This document shows positions 54,433-64,000 of a stretch of 64,000 bases of DNA, in pieces. The DNA is from Sulfitobacter sp. F26204 (GTDB lineage: Bacteria > Pseudomonadota > Alphaproteobacteria > Rhodobacterales > Rhodobacteraceae). Location of the stretch: assembly GCF_026410305.1 (NCBI RefSeq), contig NZ_JAPMLQ010000002.1, forward strand, positions 868,001-932,000, read 5' to 3'. A program made the translations under genes and the position numbers. How positions within the stretch are numbered: the first letter of the stretch is position 1; each line of letters opens with the position of its first letter. The notes below the pieces were generated by a model that was not told the DNA's origin, searched no databases, and worked only from the letters and a program-made list of their open reading frames with translations.

Positions 54433-55271
54433 GAGCGCGCCACCTCCCGAGCCAGGGCACAGAACCCCTCTAGCGGAATTTGTTCTGCACGGTCCGTAGG
54501 TTTGATACCAGCGGCACGCAGACGGTCTTCGATGTCTGGGGCGATCCCCTTGAGCGACGCCCGCAGCATCTTGCGTCTTTGGTTGAATCCGGCTGCAACA
54601 ACGCGGTTGAGGATTGCAGGATCGGCAGGGAAACGCGGCGCGCTGAGGGCGCTGAGATGAACCACGGCCGAGGATACCTTGGGCGGCGGCGTGAAGGCCT
54701 CTGGCGGCAAGGTTAACACAATGCGCGCGTCAGTCCGCCACTGGGCAAGGATCGCGAGGCGGCCATAGGTTTTTGAGCCAGGAGTTGCGACGATCCTTTC
54801 CGCCACCTCGCGCTGAAACATCAGTGTCAGGCTTTGCCAGAAGGGCGGCCAGAGGGGCGGCGTGAGCCAACGCACCAGCAACTCGGTGCCAACGTTGTAA
54901 GGCAAATTCGCGGCGACGCGGATCGGTGCCGTAAGATGGGCCAATGGATCGATCTCAAGTGCATCTCCCTGTATCACCGTCAATCGGTCAGGATAGGCTT
55001 TGCCGATTTCGGCCAATGCCGGGAGGCAGCGGGGGTCCTTTTCAATGGCAAGGACGTGACGGGCACCTTCGGACAGCAACCCGCGTGTCAGTCCCCCGGG
55101 CCCTGGGCCGATTTCAAGCACATCAAAGCCTGTAAGGTCACCGGCCTGGCGGGCAATCTTGGCCGTCAAGTTCAGATCCAGCAAGAAGTTCTGCCCCAGC
55201 GACTTGCGGGCAGATAATTCATGTGTCGCGATGACCTCGCGCAGCGGCGGAAGGGAGTCGATCGCGCTCAT
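54429..55271 (-). CDS. rsmA: 16S rRNA (adenine1518-N6/adenine1519-N6) dimethyltransferase
   Basis: 280 residues. [18 protein letters not shown], the SAM motif [27 protein letters not shown] and the catalytic [11 protein letters not shown] are all visible. The C-terminal domain has [13 protein letters not shown]. It dimethylates two adenines near the 3' end of 16S rRNA. It overlaps pdxA upstream and the lipoprotein gene downstream by four bases each. Confidence 0.97.
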   Translation of the reverse strand: MSAIDSLPPLREVIATHELSARKSLGQNFLLDLNLTAKIARQAGDLTGFDVLEIGPGPGGLTRGLLSEGARHVLAIEKDPRCLPALAEIGKAYPDRLTVIQGDALEIDPLAHLTAPIRVAANLPYNVGTELLVRWLTPPLWPPFWQSLTLMFQREVAERIVATPGSKTYGRLAILAQWRTDARIVLTLPPEAFTPPPKVSSAVVHLSALSAPRFPADPAILNRVVAAGFNQRRKMLRASLKGIAPDIEDRLRAAGIKPTDRAEQIPLEGFCALAREVARS

Positions 55272-56242
55272 CTTGAGGCGGCCATCTTGTGGGCCAGACG
55301 GATGGCTTCAATCATGCTGGAAGGGTTAGCAAGGCCGCGTCCTGCGATGTCAAATGCGGTGCCATGATCGGGTGAGGTGCGGATAAACGGCAAACCCAAT
55401 GTCACGTTTACGCCCTTGTCAAAATCCAAGGTCTTGATCGGAATAAGGGCCTGGTCATGATACATTGCAATTGCCGCGTCATATCTGGTGCGGGCAGCGG
55501 CGTGAAACATCGTATCGGCAGGCAGGGGACCGGCAAGGGCAAAACCCTCGCCCCGCATTTTTTCAACCAGATCGTTGATCCAATCACATTCCTGCATGCC
55601 CATCGTGCCGCCTTCGCCTGCGTGCGGGTTCAGTCCTGCGATTGCGAGGCGCGGCGCGGCAATGCCAAACTGTTCACGCAAGCCCTTGTCGGTTGTTTCA
55701 ATCACATGCCTGAGCAAAATTGGCGTCAGTTGCTGCGGCACCTGATCCAGCGCAATGTGGATGGTTGCCGGGACCACCCGCAATTGTTCGGATGCCAGCA
55801 TCATCACAGCGTCCTGAACACCTGCAAGGGCGGCAAGGTATTCGGTATGGCCGGGGTAGGCGAAACCGGTTCCGTCCTTGAGCGCCTTTTTGTTGATCGG
55901 TGCGGTACACAGGGCTGAGGCCAGGCCGCTTTGGACAAGGTCGACACCCTTTGCGATCATTTCGACGACATGGGGCGCATGCCCCGGCATGGCTGTCCCG
56001 GCAACACTGGCTGATCCAAAATCATGCGCAAGTACGGGTAATGCTTCGGCGTTGGGCAAGGTCGCCTCTGCCGGTGTTGCCACCACCTTGTAAGGTGTGC
56101 CCGCAGGCAGGTGGCGGGGGTCACCGAGCCAGAGCATAGGTATTTCCTGCGCCAGCGCAGCCCAAGCTGCCGCCGCCACTTCGGGACCAATGCCAGCGGG
56201 TTCTCCACAGGAGATCACAACCGGCAGCATACGTCCTGTCAT
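55268..56242 (-). CDS. pdxA: 4-hydroxythreonine-4-phosphate dehydrogenase
   Basis: 324 residues. Family lines: [47 protein letters not shown] with the metal-binding His, and [13 protein letters not shown]. Later [21 protein letters not shown] is present. It oxidises 4-phosphohydroxy-L-threonine in pyridoxal phosphate synthesis. ATG 56242 overlaps the surA stop by four bases; the longer frame is antisense-free but lacks a family N-terminus. Confidence 0.96.
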   Translation of the reverse strand: MTGRMLPVVISCGEPAGIGPEVAAAAWAALAQEIPMLWLGDPRHLPAGTPYKVVATPAEATLPNAEALPVLAHDFGSASVAGTAMPGHAPHVVEMIAKGVDLVQSGLASALCTAPINKKALKDGTGFAYPGHTEYLAALAGVQDAVMMLASEQLRVVPATIHIALDQVPQQLTPILLRHVIETTDKGLREQFGIAAPRLAIAGLNPHAGEGGTMGMQECDWINDLVEKMRGEGFALAGPLPADTMFHAAARTRYDAAIAMYHDQALIPIKTLDFDKGVNVTLGLPFIRTSPDHGTAFDIAGRGLANPSSMIEAIRLAHKMAASR

Positions 56243-57462
56243 TGCATCAAGATACGCGCATCGGCACGTAACTGTTCCATGTAATTGTTGGCAAATCCTT
56301 GCAATTTGCGCTGTCTCAGGGTGCTGATGACGTCCTCGCGGCTGACTTCGGCATTGGCTTGGGCAGTGCGTTTGCACAGCATCAGGAATACCAGCGTTTC
56401 GCCGTTGGAGCGGGTCAACGCCGTTGATACTTCACCGGGATCAAGTTTTGCCAATTCGATCGCAATGTCTTGTGGAAGTTCAGCAGGAGCTTTGGTGCCA
56501 CGGTCCAGAACTTCTTCTGGCTGGTCTTTGGCAATCCCGTACAGATCGTCACAGGTATCAACCTGGGTGCGCAGACGGGCGGCCTGCGCCAGCGTCGCTT
56601 CGGAGCGGCCACCGGCCATGTAATAGGCAGCGTATTCGATTTCGGAATAGATTTTGGCAGGTGCGCCGGTTTCTTCTATTCCACGCAATTGGAACAGGGC
56701 GATGGCATTAGGGATCGGTAGCGGTGCGGTCACCTCGCCGGGACCAAGCGCCAGCAATATCGGATGCAGCGCAGGAGGAAGTTTTTCCAGAGGTGTCCAC
56801 GGCATCCGCCCGCCACGGCCGCGTGACGCAGTCGCGGAGTATTGACCGGCAAAACGCGAAAATTCGCTTTCGGATTTCGATTGTGCGATGCGTTCCGCCA
56901 AGGCGGCAACCTGCGTTGCACGCTGGGGTGGCGCGGGAATGATGATCTCGGACAATAGAACCCGAATCCCGGATCCTGTTGATCGGGTGTTGCCGAGTGC
57001 GCGATTGATTTCGTCTTCGGAAACCGAGGACTGGCGTGCATAACGCGCGCGGATCAATTCGCGCCATGCCAGGGAATTGGACACAAAGTCGCGCAGTGTT
57101 TCACGAGATACGCCGGATTGTTCAAGCGCCTGGGTGAATTCTTCGAGCGTTAGATTGGCGCGGGAGGCGAATTCTGCCAATCCCTCCTGCAACCCTTCCT
57201 CGGTCAGTGCTATGCCGCTGTCTGTTACCGCCTGCGCCCGCAGACGGTCATCAATCAGGCCTTGCACAGCGCTGTCGCGATCCGATCCCGGCGCATTCAG
57301 AACCTGCAAGAAACGCTGGCGCTGCTGAACTTCGAATTCAGTGACAACCATGTCGTTGACACGCGCAACAGGCGCAAACAGGTTCTGCGCCTGCGCCATC
57401 TGTGCCCCGAGGGTCATCGCACCCAAAAGGGCAAGCCGACGAAGTGTGGCGGATATTTTCAT
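56239..57462 (-). CDS. surA: SurA-like periplasmic chaperone/peptidyl-prolyl isomerase
   Basis: 407 residues. Signal peptide MKISATLRRLALLGAM through MAQAQ. N-terminal SurA domain has VARVNDMVVTEFEVQQRQRFLQVL, cut here to VNDMVVTEFEVQQR, and QGLIDDRLRAQAV. One parvulin-type domain is visible (RVLLSEIIIPAP, FAGQYSATASRGRGGRMPW). ATG 57462 has AAAGGTG upstream; ATG 57480 overlaps lptD and lacks a site. It escorts barrel proteins such as LptD, which is encoded directly before it. Confidence 0.92.
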   Translation of the reverse strand: MKISATLRRLALLGAMTLGAQMAQAQNLFAPVARVNDMVVTEFEVQQRQRFLQVLNAPGSDRDSAVQGLIDDRLRAQAVTDSGIALTEEGLQEGLAEFASRANLTLEEFTQALEQSGVSRETLRDFVSNSLAWRELIRARYARQSSVSEDEINRALGNTRSTGSGIRVLLSEIIIPAPPQRATQVAALAERIAQSKSESEFSRFAGQYSATASRGRGGRMPWTPLEKLPPALHPILLALGPGEVTAPLPIPNAIALFQLRGIEETGAPAKIYSEIEYAAYYMAGGRSEATLAQAARLRTQVDTCDDLYGIAKDQPEEVLDRGTKAPAELPQDIAIELAKLDPGEVSTALTRSNGETLVFLMLCKRTAQANAEVSREDVISTLRQRKLQGFANNYMEQLRADARILMQ

Positions 57463-57467
57463 CTGGA

Positions 57468-59621
57468 TCACCTTTGACATGAGCGACTATAATTTTTACT
57501 GCCCGACGAGGCTGCGAAACCTCTTAGGCCGACGTTAAACCCGAAATTGGTAGTAGGCTCAACCGCCGTGGAAGAAGAATAACTGCGGGCAACGGACAGA
57601 TCGATCTTTACACATTCGTTGTTGTAACTCAGGCCGATACCAGCGGTTGCGGCGCGGTCGTCTGCGACGTTGAATCGCCAGTCGGCACTGACCTCCCAGT
57701 GGTTGCTGATCTCATAGCGTCCCGCCAGAAGGATTTCCGAAACCGCTTCGTCACGTTCTTCTGCCGCGTCTTCGTCCAGCCAGACATAGCTGCCTGCAAG
57801 CGATCCACGTGAAAAGCCCCAGTTGCCGCGCAACTCCGCTTTGGCAAAACGGAATTCGCGGTCAAACAGGCTGCGGCCCGAGATGGACAATCCGTTGGGC
57901 GTAATCAACTGTGCCGCCAGCAAGATGTTTGAGGACACGCCGTTCAAACCCGTGGAAGTCGAAAAATCGGCATCGGCATCGCTTCGAAAGACCTGACCGA
58001 CCGAGATATGGCTGTCCCAGCCCTGCGGGTTGATCCGAGACCAGTTCAGCCCCACGGCACCGACGGTACTGCGTTCGCGACGGTCCGGGCGCGGAAAGCG
58101 TGACAAGGACAAAAGATTGCCTTCGTCAAATTCTACACGCGTGCTTTCGTCGTTCGGCACGTCAAGACGGCGACCACCGGTCCAGCCGATCTGGGCAACT
58201 GGTTGCAGGATTTGTGTGATGCCGCCGCTGTCGCGCCGCACCATTGGATAGCTGAATGTCAGAGCCGCATTGGGCACGATTTCCGAATGGTTCTGCGCGA
58301 AGGAGGCATCTTGAGTGATGTCAAAAAAGTTAAAGCTGACCCCGCCCTGTAGATCTGCGACCAATCCGCTTTTCCAGGTAAAGCGGCGTCGCCAATCCGC
58401 TTCGCCGTGCAGTCGCGCGACGTCGCGCCCGTCCGTTACCAGATCGGCATCGGGGCCGTCCACATCGCTGTCCGAATTGCGTCGATGGGCATGGGCCTTG
58501 ATGCCGAGACGCAGTTCGCCGCCCAGAGCTTTCGGAAAGAAACGCCGTTCGAATTCGCCGTCCAGCACGACTGTCGGCAAATTGTCGTTGATGTCATCAG
58601 CGCGCAGACTTTCAAAATTATACAGGCTGGCGCGAACAAATTCGTCGCGACGGGCACGATCGACCGTGATCTGGCTTTCCAGCCGGTCCTGCAGGAAATA
58701 ACCGTATTCATTCAGATAGGCGCGATCCGTGGTGGCCTCGATGTCAAAATCCAATTCATAGTCGCGCGCGAGATCGAACTGGCCTTCACCAAAAACATAG
58801 CCTCGATTTGATCCGGGTTGCTGATCATCGCGGGTGAATGCGCCGTTAAATGTGATGCGTCCCTTGCGGTAGGCCTGACGATAACGGAATTCCAAAGTGC
58901 GGGTGACGCTGGAAAGATAGGGCGTCAAGGTCAGATCGCGGTGTTCGCCCAATTTGATGAAATAGGGCACCTTGAGCCCTGTCCCCAATTGCGAAGTAGT
59001 GCGGATCGACGGCACCAGAAAGCCGGTGGCCCGTTCGAGTTCGGGGCCGGGCAGGCGCAGCCGTGGCAGATACAGGACCGGCACGTTCAGAATGCGAAAC
59101 TGGGCCTCGTCAAAGTAAAGCTGTTCTTCCAACTGGTCATGGATCACGCGTTTTGCGCGGATTTGCCAAAGCGGCGGGCTGCCGTCTTCACAGACTTTGC
59201 AGGAGGTGACCGAGGCTTTGGACAATTGGGAATAGCGCCCTGCGACACGGTCCAGTTGCACAGCGGCAATCTGCAATTGCCGGTTGAGGATCAGCCGAGC
59301 GCCGGACAGAATTCCGTTGCGCATATCCGCGTCCAGTTCGGCTGCATCCGCAAAGATCAGTGTTTCGCTGCCTTCCGTCAGGGTGATCGGCCCTTCGATC
59401 GTGAGACTGCCGTTGGTTTGGTCGTATCGGATGGATTTTGCCTGCAGACGGGCTGTACCTTGAAAGGCTTCAACATTGCCGCGGGCGACCAGCTTGCGGT
59501 CTTTGGTGATAAAAACCTCGTCCGCGATCAATACGGCGGGTTGTTGATGTGAGGTGGTTTCCTGCGCATGACTGAGGCGGGGCATCAACAGGGCAGCAAC
59601 CAGCAGAAGCAGACGCACCAT
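57468..59621 (-). CDS. lptD: LPS-assembly protein LptD
   Basis: 717 residues. Signal peptide ends RLSHAQ. The N-terminal LptA-like domain has VLIADEVFITKDRKLVARGNVEAF (seen in part as DRKLVARGNVEAF) and the following beta-jellyroll. CKVCEDGSPPLWQIRAKRV is a typical LptD motif. The rest is an outer-membrane barrel, with repeated aromatic strands to the end. With LptE it inserts LPS in the outer membrane. The start overlaps the lptG stop by one base (TAATG). Confidence 0.94.
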   Translation of the reverse strand: MVRLLLLVAALLMPRLSHAQETTSHQQPAVLIADEVFITKDRKLVARGNVEAFQGTARLQAKSIRYDQTNGSLTIEGPITLTEGSETLIFADAAELDADMRNGILSGARLILNRQLQIAAVQLDRVAGRYSQLSKASVTSCKVCEDGSPPLWQIRAKRVIHDQLEEQLYFDEAQFRILNVPVLYLPRLRLPGPELERATGFLVPSIRTTSQLGTGLKVPYFIKLGEHRDLTLTPYLSSVTRTLEFRYRQAYRKGRITFNGAFTRDDQQPGSNRGYVFGEGQFDLARDYELDFDIEATTDRAYLNEYGYFLQDRLESQITVDRARRDEFVRASLYNFESLRADDINDNLPTVVLDGEFERRFFPKALGGELRLGIKAHAHRRNSDSDVDGPDADLVTDGRDVARLHGEADWRRRFTWKSGLVADLQGGVSFNFFDITQDASFAQNHSEIVPNAALTFSYPMVRRDSGGITQILQPVAQIGWTGGRRLDVPNDESTRVEFDEGNLLSLSRFPRPDRRERSTVGAVGLNWSRINPQGWDSHISVGQVFRSDADADFSTSTGLNGVSSNILLAAQLITPNGLSISGRSLFDREFRFAKAELRGNWGFSRGSLAGSYVWLDEDAAEERDEAVSEILLAGRYEISNHWEVSADWRFNVADDRAATAGIGLSYNNECVKIDLSVARSYSSSTAVEPTTNFGFNVGLRGFAASSGSKNYSRSCQR

Positions 59622-60718
59622 TAGCCGTCCTCCACATGCAGCAAGAGACCAATAGCCAGCAGAACAGCGGCAACAGGGGGTGCCCAAGCGGCAAGCAGTA
59701 CGGGAATCTGTCCGTTCTCGCCCAAAATCTGGGCGAAACTGCGAATGAAATACAGTCCAAAGCCCAACAGCACGGCCGTCAACACCGCCACTCCGGTTCC
59801 GCCAAAGCGCGTGTGGCGCATGGTAAAGGCACTGGCAACCAATACCATCGCCATCAGGAACAAAGGCCGCGCAAACTCAGTTTGCAACCAGACCTGATGA
59901 CGCCGTGCCGAGAATCCGGATTGCTCCAATTGCCGGATAAAAGTGGGCAAATCGTAAATCGAAACAGCTGCAGGTTTGCCAATGCTTTCGCGAATCCGCT
60001 CCAGTGTCAGCGAAGAAGGAATAATGAGGGTCTCGAATTTTTCGGCCTTTGCCTCGGAATTCACACCGGGAGAAAGCGGCCATGATTTCGCATTGCGCAA
60101 TGACCATGCGCCCTCTTGAAGCGCGGCGCTGCCTGCCTCGATCCGGCGCACCGGTCCGTTTTCGGAATCATAGGAGATGAAAGTCACGTCAAAGAGCACC
60201 GATGCATCTGAATTTGAGCGCCAGGCCCGGATCACGGTTTGGCCCTGCGCCGTGCCCTGACGCAACCACAGACCTTCGTCGCTGATCGACAGGGCAGAGG
60301 CCCCACCGGCGCGATAGCTTTCGGAAAGTTGCAAATACCGGTTGCCGGTGGCTGCAACAATCGGGTTCAGCATGCCGACGGCCATGATGCCGATCAGCAA
60401 GGCGACGACCACAGGCGCAATCAGTGCCCGCATCGCAGACCGTCCGGCAGCACGGGTGACCACCAGTTCCGAAGATCGCGCCAGAGAGATGAAGAGGGTG
60501 ATTGTCGCCAGGATTACAATCAGGGGTAGGATCAGGTTGATGGTCTGGGGCGCATTCAGAAAGGTGAGCTGCAGGATCCGGGGCCAACCCAGATCCAGTC
60601 CGCCAAATCTGCGCGCCTGATCAACCCCATCGATCAACATGACCAAAGCGAACAAAACAGCCATGATCATCAGGAAAGTCATGGCAAAACGACGTGCGAA
60701 ATACAGGTGCAGGATCAT
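59621..60718 (-). CDS. lptG: LPS export ABC transporter permease LptG
   Basis: 365 residues, six membrane helices with a large periplasmic domain in between. N-terminus MILHLYFARRFAMTFLMIMA and the following VMLIDGVDQARRF line fit LptG. SSELVVTRAAGRSAMRALIAPVV is the coupling-helix region, and the last part is ALLLGFGLYFIRSFAQILGENGQIPV-like (seen as FGLYFIRSFAQILGENGQIP). Pairs with LptF over LptB. It overlaps lptF by one base and lptD by one. Confidence 0.94.
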   Translation of the reverse strand: MILHLYFARRFAMTFLMIMAVLFALVMLIDGVDQARRFGGLDLGWPRILQLTFLNAPQTINLILPLIVILATITLFISLARSSELVVTRAAGRSAMRALIAPVVVALLIGIMAVGMLNPIVAATGNRYLQLSESYRAGGASALSISDEGLWLRQGTAQGQTVIRAWRSNSDASVLFDVTFISYDSENGPVRRIEAGSAALQEGAWSLRNAKSWPLSPGVNSEAKAEKFETLIIPSSLTLERIRESIGKPAAVSIYDLPTFIRQLEQSGFSARRHQVWLQTEFARPLFLMAMVLVASAFTMRHTRFGGTGVAVLTAVLLGFGLYFIRSFAQILGENGQIPVLLAAWAPPVAAVLLAIGLLLHVEDG

Positions 60719-61845
60719 TACGCGATCTTTCGTCGGCGTAGGCGGACCAACCAGCCGGGGTTGGCCACATGCCACAACATTGCAATGACCAGCACTCCAC
60801 CGACCAGCGATGGCACATACAACAAGGGCCAGTTGGTTGCGTCATTTCTGACGCTGTCCACCAACGATCCCCGGATGCCGTCGATCGCAATCAGCAAGGC
60901 AAAGGCAATGGCAATCTCTCGCCAGACCCCGAACCGTGAGAACCCGCCAAGCAGCAATGTGGCATAGCCGACCAGGGCAGCCACGATGCAAAACAATGGC
61001 TGGGCAAACCGCGCATGAAGTTCTTCGGCAATCACGCCTTGGCTGTCGCCGGTGCGCGCAGCAACGTCCTCCCAGTCCCGCAGCAGATAGGTTGAGATCA
61101 GATTGTTGGTTGACAGCGTGCTATTGCTGCTTTGGTTCACCAATCCGGAAATATCAAAGGAGAAATCGCGAAATTTGGCCGTGGCAAGCCGCGTGTCGGC
61201 TTTGTTCAGCCGCTGTGCCAGACCATCCACCATGATCAAAGTTGTTCCTGAGCCATTGCGGACAAGATAGGCTTCGGCAGCGGTATAGATTACGCCTTCG
61301 GCCGGATCACGCCGGTCCGATAGAAAAACATCGCGTAGCACACCATCCGTATCGATGGCGCGGGTGTAGAAGGTGACATTCTGTGTCGGATGCAGGAATC
61401 GCCCCTCGCGCAGCAGGCTGGCGGTAATGTTCTGGGAAATTTCGTTTTCGCGTTGGGTCAGTTGGGATTGCGCCATAGGGACAAGAAAATGGGTGAGTAT
61501 ACTCATCATGACGGCAACACATAGCCCGAAGACCAAGACGGGGCGCGCCAGTCGCCAAGGGCTGGAACCTGTGGATTGCAGCACGGTAAGTTCTGATTCA
61601 GAAGACATACGATTGGTGACATATACTGCTCCTGCAAAGGTAGCGATGGGCAGGACAGTCGTGATGAGTTTGGGCAGGCCGAGGGCGGTGAATTCCAGAA
61701 AGACCAGGGCAGATTGCCCGTCACCAATCAGCCGGTCAAACAGGATGACGGCCCGGTTGATCCAGAACAGCGCCACCAGAACAAGCGCAAAGAAGCCAAA
61801 CAGCAGCAAAAGCTGTGACAGCATATAGCGGTCTAATCGTGCCAC
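60718..61845 (-). CDS. lptF: LPS export ABC transporter permease LptF
   Basis: 375 residues, six membrane helices. N-terminus RLDRYMLSQLLLLFGFFALV; then FAGAVYVTNRMSSESELTVLQSTG, cut here to NRMSSESELTVLQSTG, the cytoplasmic coupling region, and a large periplasmic beta-jellyroll with FYTRAIDTDGVLRDVFLSDRR. It forms the LptB2FG exporter with LptG. First gene of the leftward run. Divergent from pepA by 137 bases, where its promoter should lie. Confidence 0.94.
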   Translation of the reverse strand: MARLDRYMLSQLLLLFGFFALVLVALFWINRAVILFDRLIGDGQSALVFLEFTALGLPKLITTVLPIATFAGAVYVTNRMSSESELTVLQSTGSSPWRLARPVLVFGLCVAVMMSILTHFLVPMAQSQLTQRENEISQNITASLLREGRFLHPTQNVTFYTRAIDTDGVLRDVFLSDRRDPAEGVIYTAAEAYLVRNGSGTTLIMVDGLAQRLNKADTRLATAKFRDFSFDISGLVNQSSNSTLSTNNLISTYLLRDWEDVAARTGDSQGVIAEELHARFAQPLFCIVAALVGYATLLLGGFSRFGVWREIAIAFALLIAIDGIRGSLVDSVRNDATNWPLLYVPSLVGGVLVIAMLWHVANPGWLVRLRRRKIA

Positions 61846-61982
61846 TCATGTCCCCCAAGGTGCCTGTTCGGGCTATTTTACAGCAATGTCTAAAGCAAAA
61901 TATGGCCGGGGAAAACTGCTAACTGGCCAAGGAAGTCCCAAGGCGCTAGATCTTGTGGAATTTCAGCACAAAGGCACACAAC

Positions 61983-63455
61983 ATGACCGCTCTGACTCCT
62001 ATCACCTTCGCCGCCACTGACATTGAAAAAATCGCCGCACAAGAAGGGCGTGTCGCTATTTTTCTGGCTCCTGACGGACCTTTGGATGCAGGTGCGCGCC
62101 GGGTTAACAAGCTGACGAAAGGGGCGGTGCAGCGGTTGCTGGCTGGGCAGAAATTCGCCAAATCGAAACCCGGTGACGTCGCCACACTGACCTTTCCTGT
62201 GGGCATGGTGGCAGAGGCCGTAGACATTGTTCACCTGCCGCGCCGCACTGATGCCCTTGCGGCGCGCAAGGCGGGCGCCGGTCTGGCAAAACTTCGCGGC
62301 CAGTCGGATCTGTTGTTGCTGGCGGCAAATATGAAGTATGTCGCCGAGGTCTGCTTCGGTCTGGCAATGCGTGACTACGGATTTGATGATCACAAGACCG
62401 ATGCCAATGAGCGCAAGGGCGCTGTCGTCACGATGTGCAAAAAACCTGATGAGGCCGAGGCCGCCGCAGCCCCGTTGATGGCAATCGCCGAAGGGGCATT
62501 CATGACCCGCGATCTCACAAATGCACCGGCGAATGTGCTGACGACCACGGCATTTGCGGATCAGCTCTCGGCGATGCAGGATCTGGGCCTGAAAGTTGAA
62601 GTGTTAGATGAGGATCAGCTTGTAAAGTTAGGCATGAGAACGCTTTTATGCGTTGGTCAGGGATCAGAAAGCCCGTCCAAGGTGGTAGTCATGGAATGGA
62701 ATGGTGGCGCAAAGGACGAGGCCCCGTTGGCGTTGGTTGGTAAGGGTGTGGTTTTTGATACCGGTGGTATCAGTCTCAAGCCCGGCGCAGGCATGGAAGA
62801 TATGACGATGGACATGGGCGGTGCCGGTGTTGTGGCCGGGGTGATGCGCAGTCTGGCGTTGCGTGCCGCCAAGGCCAATGTCGTCGGGCTTGTCGGGCTT
62901 GTTGAAAACATGCCTTCGGGGAATGCTGTGCGGCCCGGAGATGTTGTCACCTCGATGAAGGGCGACACAGTCGAGGTGATCAATACGGATGCTGAGGGGC
63001 GTTTGGTGCTCTGTGACGTGATGTGGTATGCACAGGAAAGGTTCAAGCCTGCGGCCATGATTGACCTGGCAACCCTGACAGGTGCGATTGTCGTCGGGCT
63101 GGGCCATGAGAACGCCGGTGTTTTTTCCAACGATGATGCCCTGTGTAATGCCTTTCTCAAGGCGGCGCAGGCAGAGGGGGAAGGTGCATGGCGAATGCCG
63201 ATGGGACGAGGGTATGATACCCTGCTCAAAAGCCGGATTGCGGATATGAAGAACATCGGCGGTCGTGCGGCCGGGTCAGTGACCGCAGCGCAGTTCCTGA
63301 AGCGTTTTGTCAAAGAGGAAACGCCCTGGATTCATCTGGATATTGCAGGGGTTGCATCGGTCAAATCCGAAACGACACTGGCACCCGCAGGGGCTACGGG
63401 ATGGGGTGTCGCTGCCTTGAACCGTCTGGTGCGTGAGCGGTTCGAGAAAGGATAG
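61983..63455 (+). CDS. pepA: Leucyl aminopeptidase (M17)
   Basis: 490 residues. M17 features: LVGKGVVFDTGGISLKPG, MDMGGAGVVAG and the NTDAEGRLVLCDVMWYA motif with the metal-binding Asp and Glu. The catalytic Lys lies in VGKGVVFD. The N-terminal macro-like domain has LVLLLAANMKYVAEVCFG (seen as DLLLLAANMKYVAEVCFG). It trims N-terminal residues from peptides. ATG 61983 is preferred to 61953. Confidence 0.95.
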   Translation: MTALTPITFAATDIEKIAAQEGRVAIFLAPDGPLDAGARRVNKLTKGAVQRLLAGQKFAKSKPGDVATLTFPVGMVAEAVDIVHLPRRTDALAARKAGAGLAKLRGQSDLLLLAANMKYVAEVCFGLAMRDYGFDDHKTDANERKGAVVTMCKKPDEAEAAAAPLMAIAEGAFMTRDLTNAPANVLTTTAFADQLSAMQDLGLKVEVLDEDQLVKLGMRTLLCVGQGSESPSKVVVMEWNGGAKDEAPLALVGKGVVFDTGGISLKPGAGMEDMTMDMGGAGVVAGVMRSLALRAAKANVVGLVGLVENMPSGNAVRPGDVVTSMKGDTVEVINTDAEGRLVLCDVMWYAQERFKPAAMIDLATLTGAIVVGLGHENAGVFSNDDALCNAFLKAAQAEGEGAWRMPMGRGYDTLLKSRIADMKNIGGRAAGSVTAAQFLKRFVKEETPWIHLDIAGVASVKSETTLAPAGATGWGVAALNRLVRERFEKG

Positions 63456-63460
63456 GCCTG

Positions 63461-63919
63461 ATGGGCGCGGTCTTTTTCTATCACCTGACACAGCGCTCGC
63501 TGGCTGAAACCCTGCGAATGTTGCTTGAGAAATCTCTGGCCAACGACTGGCGTGTTGTGGTGCGAGGGACCGAAGAGTCAGGGCTCAGGGCGTTGGACAA
63601 TGCCCTGTGGCTCGGACCGGAAGACGCATTTCTGCCACACGCCATGGCGGGGGGCGACCATGACAGTGACCAGCCGGTTTTGCTGACCACGGATTTGGCC
63701 CTCACGAAAGAGGCGCATTGCGTGATGTCGGTTGCCGGTGCTGAGGTCACGGCGACGGAGGTTGAAGCGATGGAGCGCGTATGCATCATCTTTGACGGCA
63801 ATGATGATCGTGCTTTGAACCGGGCAAGGGGACAATGGAAGTCACTGAAAGATGCGGGTGTCCGGGCGCAGTATTGGTCCGAAAACTCTGGACGATGGGA
63901 GAAAAAGGCAGAGACCTGA
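63461..63919 (+). CDS. holC: DNA polymerase III subunit chi
   Basis: 152 residues. HolC pattern: VFFYHLTQRSLAETLRMLLEKSL near the start, DWRVVVRGTEESGLRALDNALW, then AFLPHAMAGGDHDSDQPVLL and VCIIFDGNDDRALNRARGQWKSL. It links the clamp loader to single-strand binding protein. AAAGGA precedes the start, six bases after the pepA stop. Confidence 0.94.
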   Translation: MGAVFFYHLTQRSLAETLRMLLEKSLANDWRVVVRGTEESGLRALDNALWLGPEDAFLPHAMAGGDHDSDQPVLLTTDLALTKEAHCVMSVAGAEVTATEVEAMERVCIIFDGNDDRALNRARGQWKSLKDAGVRAQYWSENSGRWEKKAET

Positions 63920-63933
63920 GACACGGACCATGA

Positions 63934-64000
63934 TCAACGGGTCAGGATCAACTCGCCACCAGCGATCTCGATTCGGCCCCAACGCTGCAGGTAACCCATA
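63934..64000 (-). CDS. C-terminal end of an unidentified gene (partial)
   Basis: An open frame on the minus strand enters from the right edge and stops at 63934-63936. The last residues read YLQRWGRIEIAGGELILTR. The pattern of Trp, a Gly, an Ile-Glu-Ile strand and a short hydrophobic end looks like the wing of a Crp/Fnr-type regulator, but 21 residues are too few to assign a family. Confidence 0.45.
   Translation of the reverse strand, partial: MGYLQRWGRIEIAGGELILTR

Overview
The window reads as ordinary chromosome from an alphaproteobacterium of the Rhodobacterales, most probably the marine Roseobacter group. The basis is gene content and order: hmuSTU next to a TonB receptor and an exbB-exbD-exbD-tonB set, dgt-argS-SPOR-nagZ-scpAB, DUF177-rpmF-plsX-fabH-ihfA-merR, and lptF-lptG-lptD-surA-pdxA-rsmA. 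Other supporting points are a two-domain Dcd, an ornithine-lipid acyltransferase OlsB, a Fur/Mur-type regulator without the CxxC zinc motif, and high-GC codon use throughout. Genus is inference. I saw no transposase, integrase, CRISPR array or rRNA; one tRNA gene (Pro, GGG) is present.

Left end (1-7.9 kb): heme uptake. hmuS-hmuT-hmuU run leftwards and out of the window. A divergent TonB-dependent receptor leads a tightly packed operon with a small secreted protein, ExbB, two ExbD proteins and TonB. The second ExbD has Asn where the family has its essential membrane Asp. 7.6-14 kb: a quinone/electrophile defence cluster with two MhqO-like ring-cleaving dioxygenases, an MhqD-like esterase, pirin, a WrbA-type quinone reductase and DoxX, divergent from a LysR regulator. 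14-16.7 kb: xthA, then the most unusual locus, a 94-residue protein made of exact 20-residue repeats carrying a TCSV motif, followed by a 365-residue helical protein of unknown function.

16.6-35.9 kb: housekeeping genes. These are erpA, dgt, argS, a SPOR protein, nagZ, scpA, scpB, dcd, tRNA-Pro, a MerR regulator with a very long acidic tail, ihfA, fabH, plsX, rpmF, DUF177, bamE, olsB, an ABC-F ATPase, tyrS and anmK. 36-47.2 kb: a cupin, acetyltransferases, enolase, two EamA transporters, Fur/Mur, a DEAD-box helicase with an RGG tail, a DUF533 protein, SelO, a nucleoside hydrolase and mazG. 47.2-50.4 kb: an M20 amidohydrolase followed by two different ureohydrolases, probably a guanidino-compound or agmatine catabolic set.

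50.4-64 kb: DUF1499, a small secreted protein, prfA-prmC and a DUF4167 protein. Next comes a leftward run of seven overlapping or abutting genes (lptF, lptG, lptD, surA, pdxA, rsmA and a lipoprotein with a possible Cys-His-Asp triad). The window closes with divergent pepA-holC and the 3' end of one more gene. A short sequence (GAGTTTATTGGCAAGATGAAG) recurs three times just downstream of plus-strand genes.
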